A stretch of 64,000 nt of DNA, from NCBI RefSeq assembly GCF_010093535.1, contig NW_022985167.1, positions 219,415 through 283,414 of the forward strand, in the 5' to 3' direction. The stretch comes from Lindgomyces ingoldianus. Its lineage: Eukaryota; Ascomycota; Dothideomycetes; Pleosporales; Lindgomycetaceae. The position numbers were made by a program, and so were the translations under genes. Positions 32,464 through 43,500 of this stretch are shown here, piece after piece. Position 1 is the first letter of the stretch. Each line of letters opens with the position of its first letter. Below the pieces are notes generated by a model, which was not told the origin of the DNA, did no database searches, and saw only the letters and a list, made by a program, of their open reading frames with translations.

Positions 32464-33858
32464 TGTAACGATTCTCGTTCCATCTCGGGTCGCCCGGAAC
32501 CCACCCGAAGGGTCCCCGTATCGGCTCCGACCCTGGCTCAACCCTGACTTGACCTGTCCCTAACTCTGCCCTGCCCCCTGCTGTTACCTCTATTCCCTTA
32601 TGTATTTAGTCGCACCTTGCCCTATAGCTAGCTTAGTAGTTTTCTAATATCCTTTTATATAAGGTCTATAAGTGTTAATAGCATTTCTAGGTTTAGAGTC
32701 CCCACGCACTTCTATATGCCTCTAAGTAGATTCCTACTGCATTTAGACCTATTGTCTTGCCTGCGCTGTTACATTATATTAGAAAACTTGCTTTTACTAG
32801 TAACAGCCTTATTATAATATTACACTAATTATTTATTTAACTATGTCTAAGCTCTAAAATGTGTCTAATTTAGTTTAGGTTATAATACTTACACACTATT
32901 ATATTAAACTATTTAGTTTATAAACTAGATCTTATTAACCTTTAGTTAACTAAAGCCTTTAGGTTTAAAACTTTCTATCTTTATATAATTAAAATTGCTT
33001 TTAAAAAAGTTATAAAGAATGCGCTAAAGTAGAAACTTAGAGACTACTAATAACTTATTAGGATTAGAGATAACTGCTAATGCCTAACTACTAACTACCC
33101 TCTGACCCTAGAGTTAAATACGCTCTAGCTAAGCTATACCCCACCTAATTTAGAGTTAATGCATAGCAACATGTTCTAATAGACCTTAATTAATTACTAA
33201 ATTACCCCTAATAATGCCTTAAATTATTACTGCTACTCTATAGCAAGAGACTTTTAAGGCACCTCTAACAATACCTAATGCTACCTTACTAAACGCACGC
33301 CTAAAATTAATAACTGTATAGATAGCAAGGAATAATTAGCTAGACATTAGTACAGATTACTATTAGAGCAGGCGCGCACACATAGCGTTTAGTTTAGAGG
33401 ACACTGCTAGCAGTGCAAAGGAATAATTTAGAGTAAGGACACCTAGCTAAATTAGACTAGTTTTAGTTTAAGGATGCAGAGGACATAACAGCAATACTTT
33501 AAACTGTGACTACTAATAGGGACTATTAGTCTACAGAGGGGGGGGTAGTGTAACAATTCTTGTTCCATCTCAGGTCGCCCAGAACCCACCTGAAGGGTCC
33601 CCGTATCAGCTCCGACCCTGGCTCGACCCTGACTCAACCTAGCCCTAACTCTGCCCTGCCCCCTGCTGTTACCCCTATTCTCTTATGTATTTAGTCACAC
33701 CTTGCCCTGTAGCTAGCTTAGTAGTTTTCTAATATCCTTTTATACAAGGCCTATAGGTGTTAATGGCATTCCTAGGTTCAGAGTCCCCACGCACTCCTAT
33801 ATGCCTCTGAGTGGATTCCCACCGCATTCGGACCCATTGTCTTGCCTGCGCCGTTACA
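32464..33858 (+). mobile_element. Non-autonomous LTR element A (1.4-kb family)
   Basis: LTRs are 32464-32773 and 33549-33858 (310 bp each), TGTAACGATT to GTTACA. The flanking duplication is CAGAG (32459-32463 and 33859-33863). The 775-bp interior has no ORF. A purine tract (ACAGAGGGGGGGGTAG) abuts the 3' LTR. The left LTR is more TA-mutated than the right. Confidence 0.9.
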
Positions 33859-34686
33859 CAGAGAGGTCTAAAAGCTTACTGCTTACTACCTTATACTATA
33901 GCTAGTTCTTTTAAAGTTAAATAGCCTTAATTATTACACTTTTTAGTAAGCTTTAATTATTAGTTACTATATAACTAGCTGCGCTAAAACACCTCTTACA
34001 CTTATAACTAGTAGCTAGAATAGTAAGAAAATTAAGAGTAATTTTAAAAAGAATAAAATAAGCTGTTTTACCTTTAGTAAGCTACTATTATAAAAGTTCT
34101 TTACATAATAAAGAGTAATCTTTATAGTAATTAGCTTTTATAAAGTTATAGTAAAGCTATAGCTTATTTAATACTTTTTTATACTTATATAAGCGCTAAT
34201 TTATTATAAGAAAAAGGTTAATAAAAAGGTAAGCTTTATAATTATTATTATAATAGTTACTACTTAGCAGCTTATAATGCCTAAAAGATAATAGCTTATT
34301 TTTAACTTTATGCTTATCTTTAGCATTTAAATACTAGTTAAAGATTATTTTTATTAACCTAGTTACTTTATCTACTTAGCTTTTATAATGCTGCTAGTAA
34401 TTTTAAAACTAAAGTAAGCATAATTAAAAGTTAAAAATAGTAGTAACTATATAGTATAAGACTAGTAAATTAAAAATTAGTTTATTTTAGTAAGTAGTAA
34501 GCTTTTAATAGCTAAACTTAATAGTATTTCTAAAGTATAAGTTACATAGCTTATTAGTAGTAATTACTTTTATTTAATTAAAGTAAATTTAGAGGCACTA
34601 AAGCTTTATTATAGTTTTTTATAGTAAGCTAAATAAGCCTTAGCCTTAAAGTCTTTTTATTATTTAAAAGAACTTTTCTAAAAAGT

Positions 34687-35116
34687 TGTTGCGTACAGCT
34701 ATCTGTCTATATATATCCTTCTACTGTGCTAGCTAGAAGGTTAACCTTTTAGCAAACGCAACAGTTATAAGCCTAGTTTACAGCGTAGTGTAGATAGTTA
34801 GCACACAAAAATTATTTTTGCATCTCTGCTCTCCCTACTCTACTAGTAGGATTGCATTATCCCTAAGCACTGTGTGTTTAATTCCTACGCTTAGCAAAAA
34901 GCATTTAGGTAGTGCGTCTATTACAGAGGCTACTTTACTAAATCTGTCTCTAAGTTCTATTACTTAGGCTAGGAAGAGTGTGTTAAGGTTATTTTACTAT
35001 GTTTTACCTCTCTTGTTCTATAGTTTAAGCTAGGGGGTGTGTCGCGTACAGCTATCTGTCTATATATATCCTTCTGCTGTGCTAGCTAGAAGGTTAACCT
35101 TTTAGTAAACGCAATA
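34687..35116 (+). mobile_element. Miniature LTR element TRIM-1 (430 bp)
   Basis: 77-bp direct repeats (34687-34763 and 35040-35116) start TGTTGCGTACAG or TGTCGCGTACAG and end GCAACA or GCAATA. The flanking duplication is AAAGT (34682-34686 and 35117-35121). A G-run just before the second repeat (CTAGGGGGTG) is a polypurine tract. This is the structure of a terminal-repeat retrotransposon in miniature, too small to code for anything. Confidence 0.85.
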
Positions 35117-36372
35117 AAAGTTTTTAAAGCGCTTAATTTTATTTTAATTATTTTTAGTAATAAAATCTACTAAGGTATTAAAGCTAGCTTATTAAGTCTT
35201 TTTATTAGCATTAAAAAAGCTTTTTTATTACTATTAAAAGTAACTAATAACCTTTTTAAGCTTATAACAGTGTAATAGTATAAAGTAAACTAAGTGCTAG
35301 TGTACTCTACTATTACACACTAAAGTAAGTGTGCTAAACTACTAAATTAAGTTCTTTTTTATAATATTAATTTAAAAAGTCTTAAAAAGCTTTATACACT
35401 TATATAATGCTAGTATGCTATTTATAAAGTTATAAAGTTATCTAATAACTCTATGCTTTTTATATAGCTTAAATTAATTATATAAAGTAGCTTTAGTAAG
35501 CTTTTGCTTAAATTTTATAACACTTTTACTATATATAATAGCTTTAATAACTACCTAGATTATATAAGTAGCATAGTAGATTTAGTGCTGTTTATTAAGC
35601 TTATATAGTAAGTTAAGCTTTTTATTAAGGCTTTAAATAAGCTTATTATTATTATTTAACATATTATCTTTAATAAAGCAGCTAAATTTTAATATAATAT
35701 TATACTTATTAATAATAGCAGCTATCTTAAAGGCTTACACACTACTAGTATAGTTACTGTATAAGTTTTTAAAGCTAATTAAAAAGTTTTACTAAGTGTG
35801 TAAAGCATTTAGCTATTATTAGTTATAAAGTTTTTATAATAGTAGCCTATACATGTATACTAATAAAGTAAGCTACTACTATAAAAAAAGAAAAGTAGTT
35901 TTTAAAACACTATATATCTATGCTAAGTATAATTTTTAATAGTATAGTAATTAGTATTATTTAAATCTCTTTCTTTTACTATATAAGTGCAGCGTAGATA
36001 TTCTTAAAAAGTGTAGTAGTAGAATATAGTAAAGTAGTAAAAAAATTTATGTAATTTTAGCTAATAAGACTATAAGTTTTTAATAAAATAGCTTTTTTAA
36101 ATAACTAATTCTACACTATAACTTAGTTAACTAGGGCACTATGTAGAGAACTCTTTTACTATAGTGTATAAGATAACCCTTATAACAAGCCTACTGCTTA
36201 TCTAGCTGCCTTTTATAAGTGCTACAGTAGTTATACACTATTAAGTAAAAGCTTTTTATTAATGTTAACTTTATACTTTTTTAGTAAGTGCTAAATAATA
36301 TAGTTATAGCTATCTACTACCTTTACAGCACTTTAAAAGCCCTGCTTATAACACTAATAGTAAAGCTAAAAG

Positions 36373-37717
36373 TGTAACGATTCTTGTTCCATCTCGGGTC
36401 GCCCGGAACCCATCCGAAGGGTCCCTGTATCGGCTCCGACCCTGGCTCGACCCTGACTCAACCTAGCCCTAACTCTGCCCTGCCCCCTGCTGTTACCTCT
36501 ATTCCCTTATATATTTAGTCGCACCTTGCCCTGTAGCTAGCTTAGTAGTTTTCTAATATTCTTTTATATAAGGCTTATAGGTGTTAATAGCATTTCTAGG
36601 TTTAGAGTCTCCACGCACTCTTATATGCCTCTAAGTAGATTCTTACTGCATTTAGACCTATTATCTTGCCTGCGCTGTTACATTATATTAGAAAACTTAC
36701 TTTTACTAGTAATAGCTTTATATAATATTACACTAATTATTTGTTTAACTACATCTAAGCTCTAAGATGTGTCTAATTTAGTTTAGGTTATAATACTTAT
36801 ACACTGTTATATTAAACTATTTAGTTTATAAACTAGATTTTATTAACCTTTAGTTAACTAAAGCCTTTAGGTTTAGAACTTTTTATCCTTATATAATTAG
36901 AATTGCCTTTAGAAAAGTTATAAAGAATACGCTAAAGTAGAAACTTAGAGACTACTAATAACCTATTAGGATTAGAGACAACTGCTAATGCCTAACTCTT
37001 AACTACTAACTACCACTCTGTTAACAGCTGAACCCGCCTCTGTAGGACCTAAAGCTAAACCTACCTAATTTAGAGTTAATGCATAGCAACGTGTTCTAAT
37101 AGACCTTAATTAATTACTAAATTACCCCTAATAATGCCTTAAATTATTACTGCTACCCTATAGCAAAAGACCTTTAAGGCACCTCTAACAACGCCTAAAT
37201 GTCACTACCCTAAACGCACAACTAAGATTAATAACTATATGCGTAGCGTTTAGTTTAGAGGACACTGCTAGCAGTGCAAAGGAATACTTAGCAAGAACAC
37301 CTAGCTAAATCAGACTAGTTTTAGTTTAAAGATGTAGAGGACATAACAGTAATACTTTAAACTATAACTACTAATAGGGACTATTAGTCTACAGAGGGGG
37401 GGGGTAGTGTAACAATTCTTGTTCTATCTCAGGTCGCCTAGAACCTATCTAAAGGGTCCCTGTATCAGCTCCGACCCTGGCTCAACCCTAACTTAACCTG
37501 GCCCTAACTCTGCCCCGCCCCCTACTGTTACTCTTATTCCCTTATATATTTAGTCACACCTTGCCCTGTAGCTAGCTTAGTAGTTTTCTAATATCCTTTT
37601 GTATAAGGCCTATAGGTGTTAATGGCATTCCCAGGTTTAGAGTCCCCACGCACTCCCATATGCCTCTAAGTGGATTCCCACCGCATTCGGACCCATTGTC
37701 TTGCCTGCGCCGTTACA
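36373..37717 (+). mobile_element. Non-autonomous LTR element B (1.4-kb family)
   Basis: LTRs are 36373-36682 and 37408-37717 (310 bp), with a duplication AAAAG (36368-36372 and 37718-37722). The interior is 725 bp and homologous to that of element A with small deletions. The polypurine tract is ACAGAGGGGGGGGGTAG. Confidence 0.9.
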
Positions 37718-38362
37718 AAAAGTAGATTACTTTACTTTACTTTTTTAAAAGTATTATATTTACACTATAAGCTTACACCTTTAATAGTGTATAATTACTT
37801 TATAAAGTAGTTTTATTCTTTACTTAGTAACTTAATTATGCTAAAGGTAACACTTATTTTAAGTTTAATAGCTATATATTATTTTAATTAATTATAAACT
37901 TAACACTAGTATTATAGTTATAGTTTTTTAGAAACTACTATAATTAATCTTTAGCTACAAATAGTATACTATTATAGGATAAAGTAGAAGACATAGTGTA
38001 AAAGGCTTTTAACTTCTACAGCCTATAAGACTATGTAAAATAGATAATAAAGAGATCTAATTAACTAGATAAAGCCTATAAAGCAGTAAGACACATAAAT
38101 AGATAACTCTATAATAGAAAATAGTCTATAATAGGCATTTTTAAGATAATAAACTGCAGATAGATAAATTAAACCTCTAAAAAAAAATTTAAGTGCCTTT
38201 ATAAAACTTTTAGCTAATTAAAGCTTTAAAAGCTCTCTTTACAGACCTTCTACTTACTAAAGTCCTTCTACTTTTCTAGAATTACTATAAAAACTTTCTA
38301 AAAGGGTAATATAATCTGTACTATGTACTGTACCTAGGGCATTATTAACTGTATAGTGCGGC

Positions 38363-38917
38363 TTATGAACTTAGTACGTTTGTACTAAACACGTGACCGT
38401 TACGGTTCACTTTGTACGGACCGTAGTACGGCCCGTTGGAAGCCTTGATCGGAATCCTTACCTGGCCGGGTGTCGGAGAGCCACGAGGCCTCGTCCTCAT
38501 AGATTTGTTACAGTTCCTTATAAACGCTAAGCTCCATGTACTCTTGCGGCTCTTTCTCATTAATACGGCCTAGGTAATTTCGAGAAGGTACCATACATAA
38601 AGGTCACTAGTTTCACTGAATGAGCTAAAGAGGGAGTTTCAGAAAACTTCTGCAGGAATTGCATGCTGGATTAGCTTCTAATTTGTGGATTGAATTGTTT
38701 GAATAGTGTTCCCGGAATATAGGCTCCGTGTAGTCTCTGAAAGCCTCGCAAACTAGTCGGGTGTTTGCGAGATCTCTCATATCAACTCTGGTTTCGCTGG
38801 GATATGTGCGCTCCACCGATGGCCCGTGCAGATAATCAATGATCTCAGTTAGAAATTCCAGAAGGTGGTGGGCAATGATTTGCCATTTAAAATTTTGCGT
38901 TTCGTGAACCTAGTAGT
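38363..38917 (-). pseudogene. F-box protein remnant
   Basis: On the minus strand the frame from 38917 reads HHLLEFLTEIIDYL, a short loop, then DLANTRLVCEAFRDYTEPIF. This fits the F-box consensus (LP..LL.EI..YL ... L..LRLVC..FR). An F-box recruits substrates to SCF ubiquitin ligases through Skp1. A TAG precedes the box and a stop follows at 38625. Farther down another frame (38440-38580) continues in similar style (EPQEYMELSVYKEL, stop, QIYEDEASWLSD). The stops can be explained as CAG/CAA-to-TAG/TAA changes. No intact gene remains. Confidence 0.5.
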
Positions 38918-39454
38918 TAAGCTTAGTGAAGTAGTTGCCTAAGGTAGAGGAGACTAGGTTGTGAGGTCTCTGGACCCTTATATAAGTAAGATCAGGACTT
39001 CTTTCATACATTGTAGAAGTACCCACTTTACACAATGTTCTTTGTAGTGACGTGGTGGCTTCTTTTACGGACGACCTCTTCGTCACCATAAAAGGAGTGT
39101 CGCATCAACAACCGCGAGGTTACATGTAAAAAAAGCTTCAACCTTGAAAGGAAGCTGGAAGGCTTCACTTCTAGTTACATTACCAGTTGGACAGGGCAAT
39201 ACAGCAAGGGTCACTCCCAAGTTTCTCTAACTCTAAAATATAGCGGAGAGAAGCTTACGGTTTCATTAACTTCATTGGGTCTGTAAGCTATCGCGGAAGG
39301 GTTTTCAGAGTTCATACGCTTATTCAATTATTATTAATTATATCAGTACACCAACCCATTCCTTATCCACTCAAAAACCCCTTGCTTGGGCCATATTACA
39401 TAAACGAAGGCGGGTGCATCATGCTGAGTGGTATTGTTCCCCCCATCTAGCCTA
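38918..39454. other. Intergenic stretch
   Basis: This is sequence of mixed composition between the F-box remnant and the zinc-ribbon-like gene. No supported feature was seen; the 3' UTR of the latter lies here. Confidence 0.4.
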
Positions 39455-40468
39455 TTATCGACGATAAGTATCAGACTTGTAGCGGATCGCGCCTCGCCGT
39501 TGCAAGGAGAACTGCTCCATGGGAGGGGCAGTGACTACCCTCCGTATCTCGGGTCGTGGGAAGGGATCCTGGCTGCTGTATGGTGGCAGAGATTCCGCAC
39601 TGACATCCTTTGGAGCTTGGCGGCGACATATCGGACGAGGTGGGAGCGTTTCGTAGTCTGGAGGGCCAGTCTCATGGTGGGAAACTTGAGCTCGAAATTG
39701 TTGCGCTGTCCTTCGAATCCTCTTGTCTAGAGATCGAACGTAGCAATTGTTTGGATCGTGTCGATAATCGTCGTTCCGGCCAATACCAAACCGAAACCAG
39801 TCTTCACTTGATATTCTGCCACACGGGCAAATAATGTCTCCAAACTTCACTCCTGCTAATTGGTGTCCAAAGGTATGGTTCTTGACGCGTTTCGCTCTAT
39901 GCGTGAGGCCACAACCCCCACAAATTTGACCATAAGGTACCTCCTCTTGTGAAAATGGAGGTACTGGAACTGGGTCGGATTGGGTTAAGACGCTCTGTGC
40001 CAAGATGTTGGATGTGAAACATTTGGAGCACAGTTTATGGCCACAGGAGCCGCAATCTAAATACTTGAAGGGATGATCGCCGTGATAGTGGACGAGCTGA
40101 TTTTCATGTCTGCAGCAGCAGTACCAGACACCGTCAACTTGCGTTCCCATCCTCGAGAACTCGAATGTTGGATAAGGTGTGTTGCGTCTATCACGAGACT
40201 CGGCTTGTTTAGCTGATTGGAGCTTTCGTTCCAGGGTTTTCTTCCGCTGGTGGTTCATCTCTTCCGGAGAAGGAACTTGGTGTTGTGGGAAAGATATGAT
40301 GTTTGTCTTCGTTTTTCGATGATCGTTAGAAATGAAATTGGTGTGTGTGAATGGGGGCAGTGACGGTGAAGAGAGACTAGGTGAAAACGCACGAGGAACT
40401 TTATGCTTCTCCATTCCATCTCCTCCAACTGGTGAACCCACCCCATCTCTCGCCTTGTAAACAGGCAT
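39455..40468 (-). CDS. Cys-rich putative zinc-ribbon/zinc-knuckle protein, fungal family of unknown function
   Basis: This is a single-exon 337-aa frame. A central Cys-rich region begins VDGVWYCCCRHENQLVHYHG. It continues with C139-x2-C142-G-H-x2-C147-x2-C150, then ICGGCG (C183, C186) and IICPCG (C214, C216), which together can bind two or more zinc ions. The N-terminus (1-100) is Ser/Pro- and Lys-rich with a short basic helix, and the C-terminus is Pro/Arg-rich; both look disordered. No signal peptide or membrane segment is present. I recall similar proteins in filamentous ascomycetes but no assigned function. Later in-frame ATGs (residues 19, 71) are possible starts. It sits intact between remnants of an F-box gene, a HET-like gene and a hAT transposon, and may have a broken relative at 30486-30941. 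Confidence 0.65.
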   Translation of the reverse strand: MPVYKARDGVGSPVGGDGMEKHKVPRAFSPSLSSPSLPPFTHTNFISNDHRKTKTNIISFPQHQVPSPEEMNHQRKKTLERKLQSAKQAESRDRRNTPYPTFEFSRMGTQVDGVWYCCCRHENQLVHYHGDHPFKYLDCGSCGHKLCSKCFTSNILAQSVLTQSDPVPVPPFSQEEVPYGQICGGCGLTHRAKRVKNHTFGHQLAGVKFGDIICPCGRISSEDWFRFGIGRNDDYRHDPNNCYVRSLDKRIRRTAQQFRAQVSHHETGPPDYETLPPRPICRRQAPKDVSAESLPPYSSQDPFPRPEIRRVVTAPPMEQFSLQRRGAIRYKSDTYRR

Positions 40469-40978
40469 GATAGAACGAATGAAATCATATGAGACATGGC
40501 AGCCGTGTCAATGTATATGCATTATAAAAAGTTTAAGTATGAGATTGTATGTGAACAATGTTGGAGACGGTGGAAGAGGACGGAGAACGTCAGTCCACCT
40601 TTAGCAGAAGGTGATGACGAACCCAGCGGCTCTTAATGGCACTGTCTCACACCGCTCCACCAAGTATGCTTTTTGTCGTTAAAAACTGTTCGATATTCCA
40701 AATTTGTCTTGTTTCAGGTTCCCGTGCACCTGAGCAATTGTTGCCTGGTAGGGCGCGTGACTAAGCATATAAGCAATACCTAGCTGAAAGCACGATGCAA
40801 GTGGGTCCAATCAAACCATCTAAATCATGACACAGCCTCCAATTCAATATTCTGCTGCATCGCTGCGTGTTTGCGCGTTTGCGAGTTACGTCAAGTTTGA
40901 ACATTCATACGTCAGTGTTCTGATCACGTGAAAATGATTCCGCCGATCTGCTCGATACATGCAGAACAAATGGGGGAA
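40469..40978. other. Intergenic stretch upstream of the zinc-ribbon-like gene
   Basis: This is unique, mixed-composition sequence, probably carrying the promoter of the minus-strand gene at 40468. No other feature was seen. Confidence 0.4.
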
Positions 40979-41620
40979 TTATGGACGAGTTCTCTTAATC
41001 ACGTAGTAGCCACTCTGAATCCACCCAACTCCAACCCTCGTATACTCGCCATCCACACCGGTTGGCCTGACAATTAATATGTAGTACGTCTTATTCCTCG
41101 GCCCATGTTCAGACTTCCTCCCAACAACAGCACGCCGTTCAGCATTAAGACCTTCGCTCTCCTTGATGTCATACAAAATCCGCCCTCTTTCTGTTTCGCT
41201 TGAGTCCAAGATGGCGTAGCTTATATCACTTTGTCCCAGTCTACAGTTACGGAAAACTCCTATGTCGGTAACTAACGCATGCCTTTCCTCCCCCTTGGAG
41301 GTATTGAAGAACAAATGCTTGCGCTCCTTGCTAATCGAAGCTCATCATTCCAATCCACATCGCTAAAAGGAATGTCCATGAACTGAATGCCTCCACTATA
41401 TGCCATCCATAACCAAGATGGCACGGTCTGGGTTTCGTACCCAATCCGCTCCGTCTTCTCCCCGTCTGACTGCTACAATAAGAGATTCCTGTGAATATAC
41501 GGCTGGAAGATGCCGTATCTGCTTTGGCACCTTCCAGCGTGCGTAATACAGGTCTCTAACCCAGATATTGCAACACATCTGTCGGTCTTTTCTGTAATGC
41601 CTAGACTTGTTAACAAGCAA
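40979..41620 (-). pseudogene. Degraded gene remnant, possibly C-terminal part of a HET-domain protein
   Basis: Two minus-strand frames (41620-41396 and 41314-40979) lie end to end in different frames, with a stop between them. The second ends KTYYILIVRPTGVDGEYTRV, then GVGWIQSGYYVI, which resembles the C-terminal segment of fungal heterokaryon-incompatibility (HET) proteins. The first (DLYYARWKVPKQIRHLPAVY) is consistent with the preceding region but not diagnostic. No HET core motifs are present, so it is a 5'-truncated, frameshifted fragment. The assignment rests on pattern memory and is moderate at best. Confidence 0.4.
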
Positions 41621-41744
41621 GAAGCTTAATAGCTTTTGCTTAGTTTAATTACTTATATTTAATTTAATTAATTTAATTATTGCTTTATTAAATTAGTAAT
41701 TAAGTTAAGCTACACTTAGAATTTTAATTAACTTGATTAAATAA

Positions 41745-42425
41745 TTAATAGTTGGTAAAATATGTTTGTAGCTTAGACCGCCAGAGCTTTAGAAGGTAGC
41801 CAACCTCGGAGAACTGCCTCTCGTGCTCACAGCTTGGACCTGGGATAGATAGGACGTCTACGGCGGGCTGGGAGAGCTTTGGGTATTTATAGCGGTAGGT
41901 AATCCAACAGGAAATCGGATTAATTGAAAATGGATGGTCCCAGGGCAGATTTAGCTCCTCATACTTCCGGCGAATGAACTCGTCGCTCCGTTCATCTCTA
42001 TTTCCCAAGGGAGCTTGACCGACGTACTTACTAATCCGGACCATTTTTCGGGGTGGAGATGGCCAGCCTTAGCTGCCTTTGTATTCGGCCCACAAGTCCT
42101 AAAATCGAGCATCTGCTTTCTCCAGCCATCCTGGCTACCATCTCCATAAGTTATCGTAGTAGAGTTTGTAGTATGGGTGGAGTATAGTTGCCGCATAGTA
42201 CGTGGGTGAATCGCCGAGCTTACAGTAGTACTTCTCCAGCTTCTCCCACCCTGTCCAAACGTTAATCACCAGATAATCTCCAGGGCATCTGACTCGTTAA
42301 TATCAACGGAGGAGAGCTGCTCCGAGAGACGCTCGTAAAACTATAGAATGGCTTCAAAAGTTGGGATAATCTCAGGGATTACACCAAACCGGCTAAAGCT
42401 CCCCTTCCTTCAAGTCTCGTAGTGG
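41745..42425 (-). pseudogene. hAT-family DNA transposase remnant (C-terminal half)
   Basis: Minus-strand frames read WTGWEKLEKYYCKLGDSPTY, then AATILHPYYKLYYDNLWRW (about 42270-42130). After a frame change they read ITYRYKYPKLSQPAVDVLSI, then PGPSCEHERQFSEVGYLL (about 41900-41780). The second block is the hAT C-terminal dimerisation domain (YP.LS..A.D.LSIP....ER.FS). The catalytic N-terminal part is missing, frames are shifted, and stops occur upstream (for example in the segment around 42340). The adjoining 41630-41750 is TA-rich. No hAT terminal inverted repeats were found. Confidence 0.75.
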
Positions 42426-42689
42426 GCCTCTTTAAAATGGGTTTAACACCTGGGTGTACTACGTAATAACTACCTAATCCTGAGAGGTAAGTATCGCAGG
42501 GTTAGAGCTGAAGAATTGTGGAGAGCATGGAGCAGTCAATTAGGTAATGAGAGACGACCTAGGTATATTGAGGTGAGATGTAAGGTCTCTGGAGCTTGAG
42601 ACATCTCAGAGGTAAATATATAGTAGCTAAAAGAGTGCTAGTCCTAAACAGGAAAGGGGTGAGAGGTGAAGAACCACATTCTTATCTCG

Positions 42690-43236
42690 GCTAGCTTATC
42701 TGGGGTGACGAGAGGACGCACAAACCACCATGCATAGTGCTACTCTAAACGGAGTATACCCTAGGAGCTAGCAGTTTCTTACCCCTGTAGCTAGCATTCC
42801 TCTTATTAGCTGTCTAAGAGACTTTTTGTGAGAGGTATTGAGCAGGAAGCACGAGGCACAGAGAGGGAATACAGGATAGGGGGTGTGTAGCAGAGCTACA
42901 AGAGAGAGAGAGAGTAAACCTTAGGGTTGGAGGCAGAGTTACAGAGGTCGAGGAGCCTATATACACAGTGCCAAGCCCAGGGTACTCAGAGGTTGGATAG
43001 CTGTAACATAACTGTTACACTTTTATAATTTTGTTTATAAATTAGCTTATTTAAAAGTATAATAATAGAGTTAAAATTTTAATATCTTTACTTCTAAATA
43101 TCTAAATAGGCTTAAAATTTAATATAATATAAAGATAAGGTGTAGCTATAAAATAGTATTTTTTTCCCTAAATTCTAACTATAATTAGTAGAGAAAGGTC
43201 TAAACGCGTGTAGAATTTTAACCTGTCTATACTCTA
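42690..43236. repeat. Copy of repeat family H, interrupted by a solo LTR
   Basis: 42690-42826 is homologous (inverted) to 62270-62425, sharing the CGCACAAACCAC and ATGCATAGTG blocks and the GCTGTCTAAGAGAC end. 43025-43236 matches the interior of the same family on either side of element D (AAATAGGCTTA block; TAGTAGAGAAA block). The 193 bp between them is a solo LTR with duplicated CTTTT. Confidence 0.6.
42827..43019 (+). mobile_element. Solo LTR with CTTTT duplication
   Basis: This 193-bp repeat runs from TGTGAGAGGT to CTGTTACA and is flanked by CTTTT (42822-42826 and 43020-43024). It is homologous to 63729-63902. It contains a TATA-like TATATACAC and an AG-repeat tract (GAGAGAGAGAG). The parent element is not in this window. 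Confidence 0.85.
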
Positions 43237-43500
43237 ACGTACCCACAGGCAAGTCGCTCACACACTCAAGTCGCTTACTTTTGCTAAGACCACACTACAA
43301 CGCACTCTATTATAGCCTATAACAACCCGCTTTAGCATTTTATAGTATAGTATAACCTAAAATATTATTTAAAGACTACTTCTACTTCTTGCGTACATGT
43401 TTACACGTTATGCATAGTCTAATTGCATCTTTTTATAGCGTCTTTAAGATAGCTTACTTACTTTAGCTTACACTTACTTCTTTGCCTTTTTTCTATTACT

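Larger units (their letters stand above)
32330..38345. repeat. RIP-degraded AT-rich block hosting three LTR insertions
   Basis: The sequence is dominated by TA/AT with stops in every frame and almost no CpG or CpA, as RIP produces. It hosts elements A, TRIM-1 and B, each with target duplications, so the host is older than they are. I could not identify the host element's proteins. Unassigned remainders are 32330-32458, 33864-34681, 35122-36367 and 37723-38345. Confidence 0.6.
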
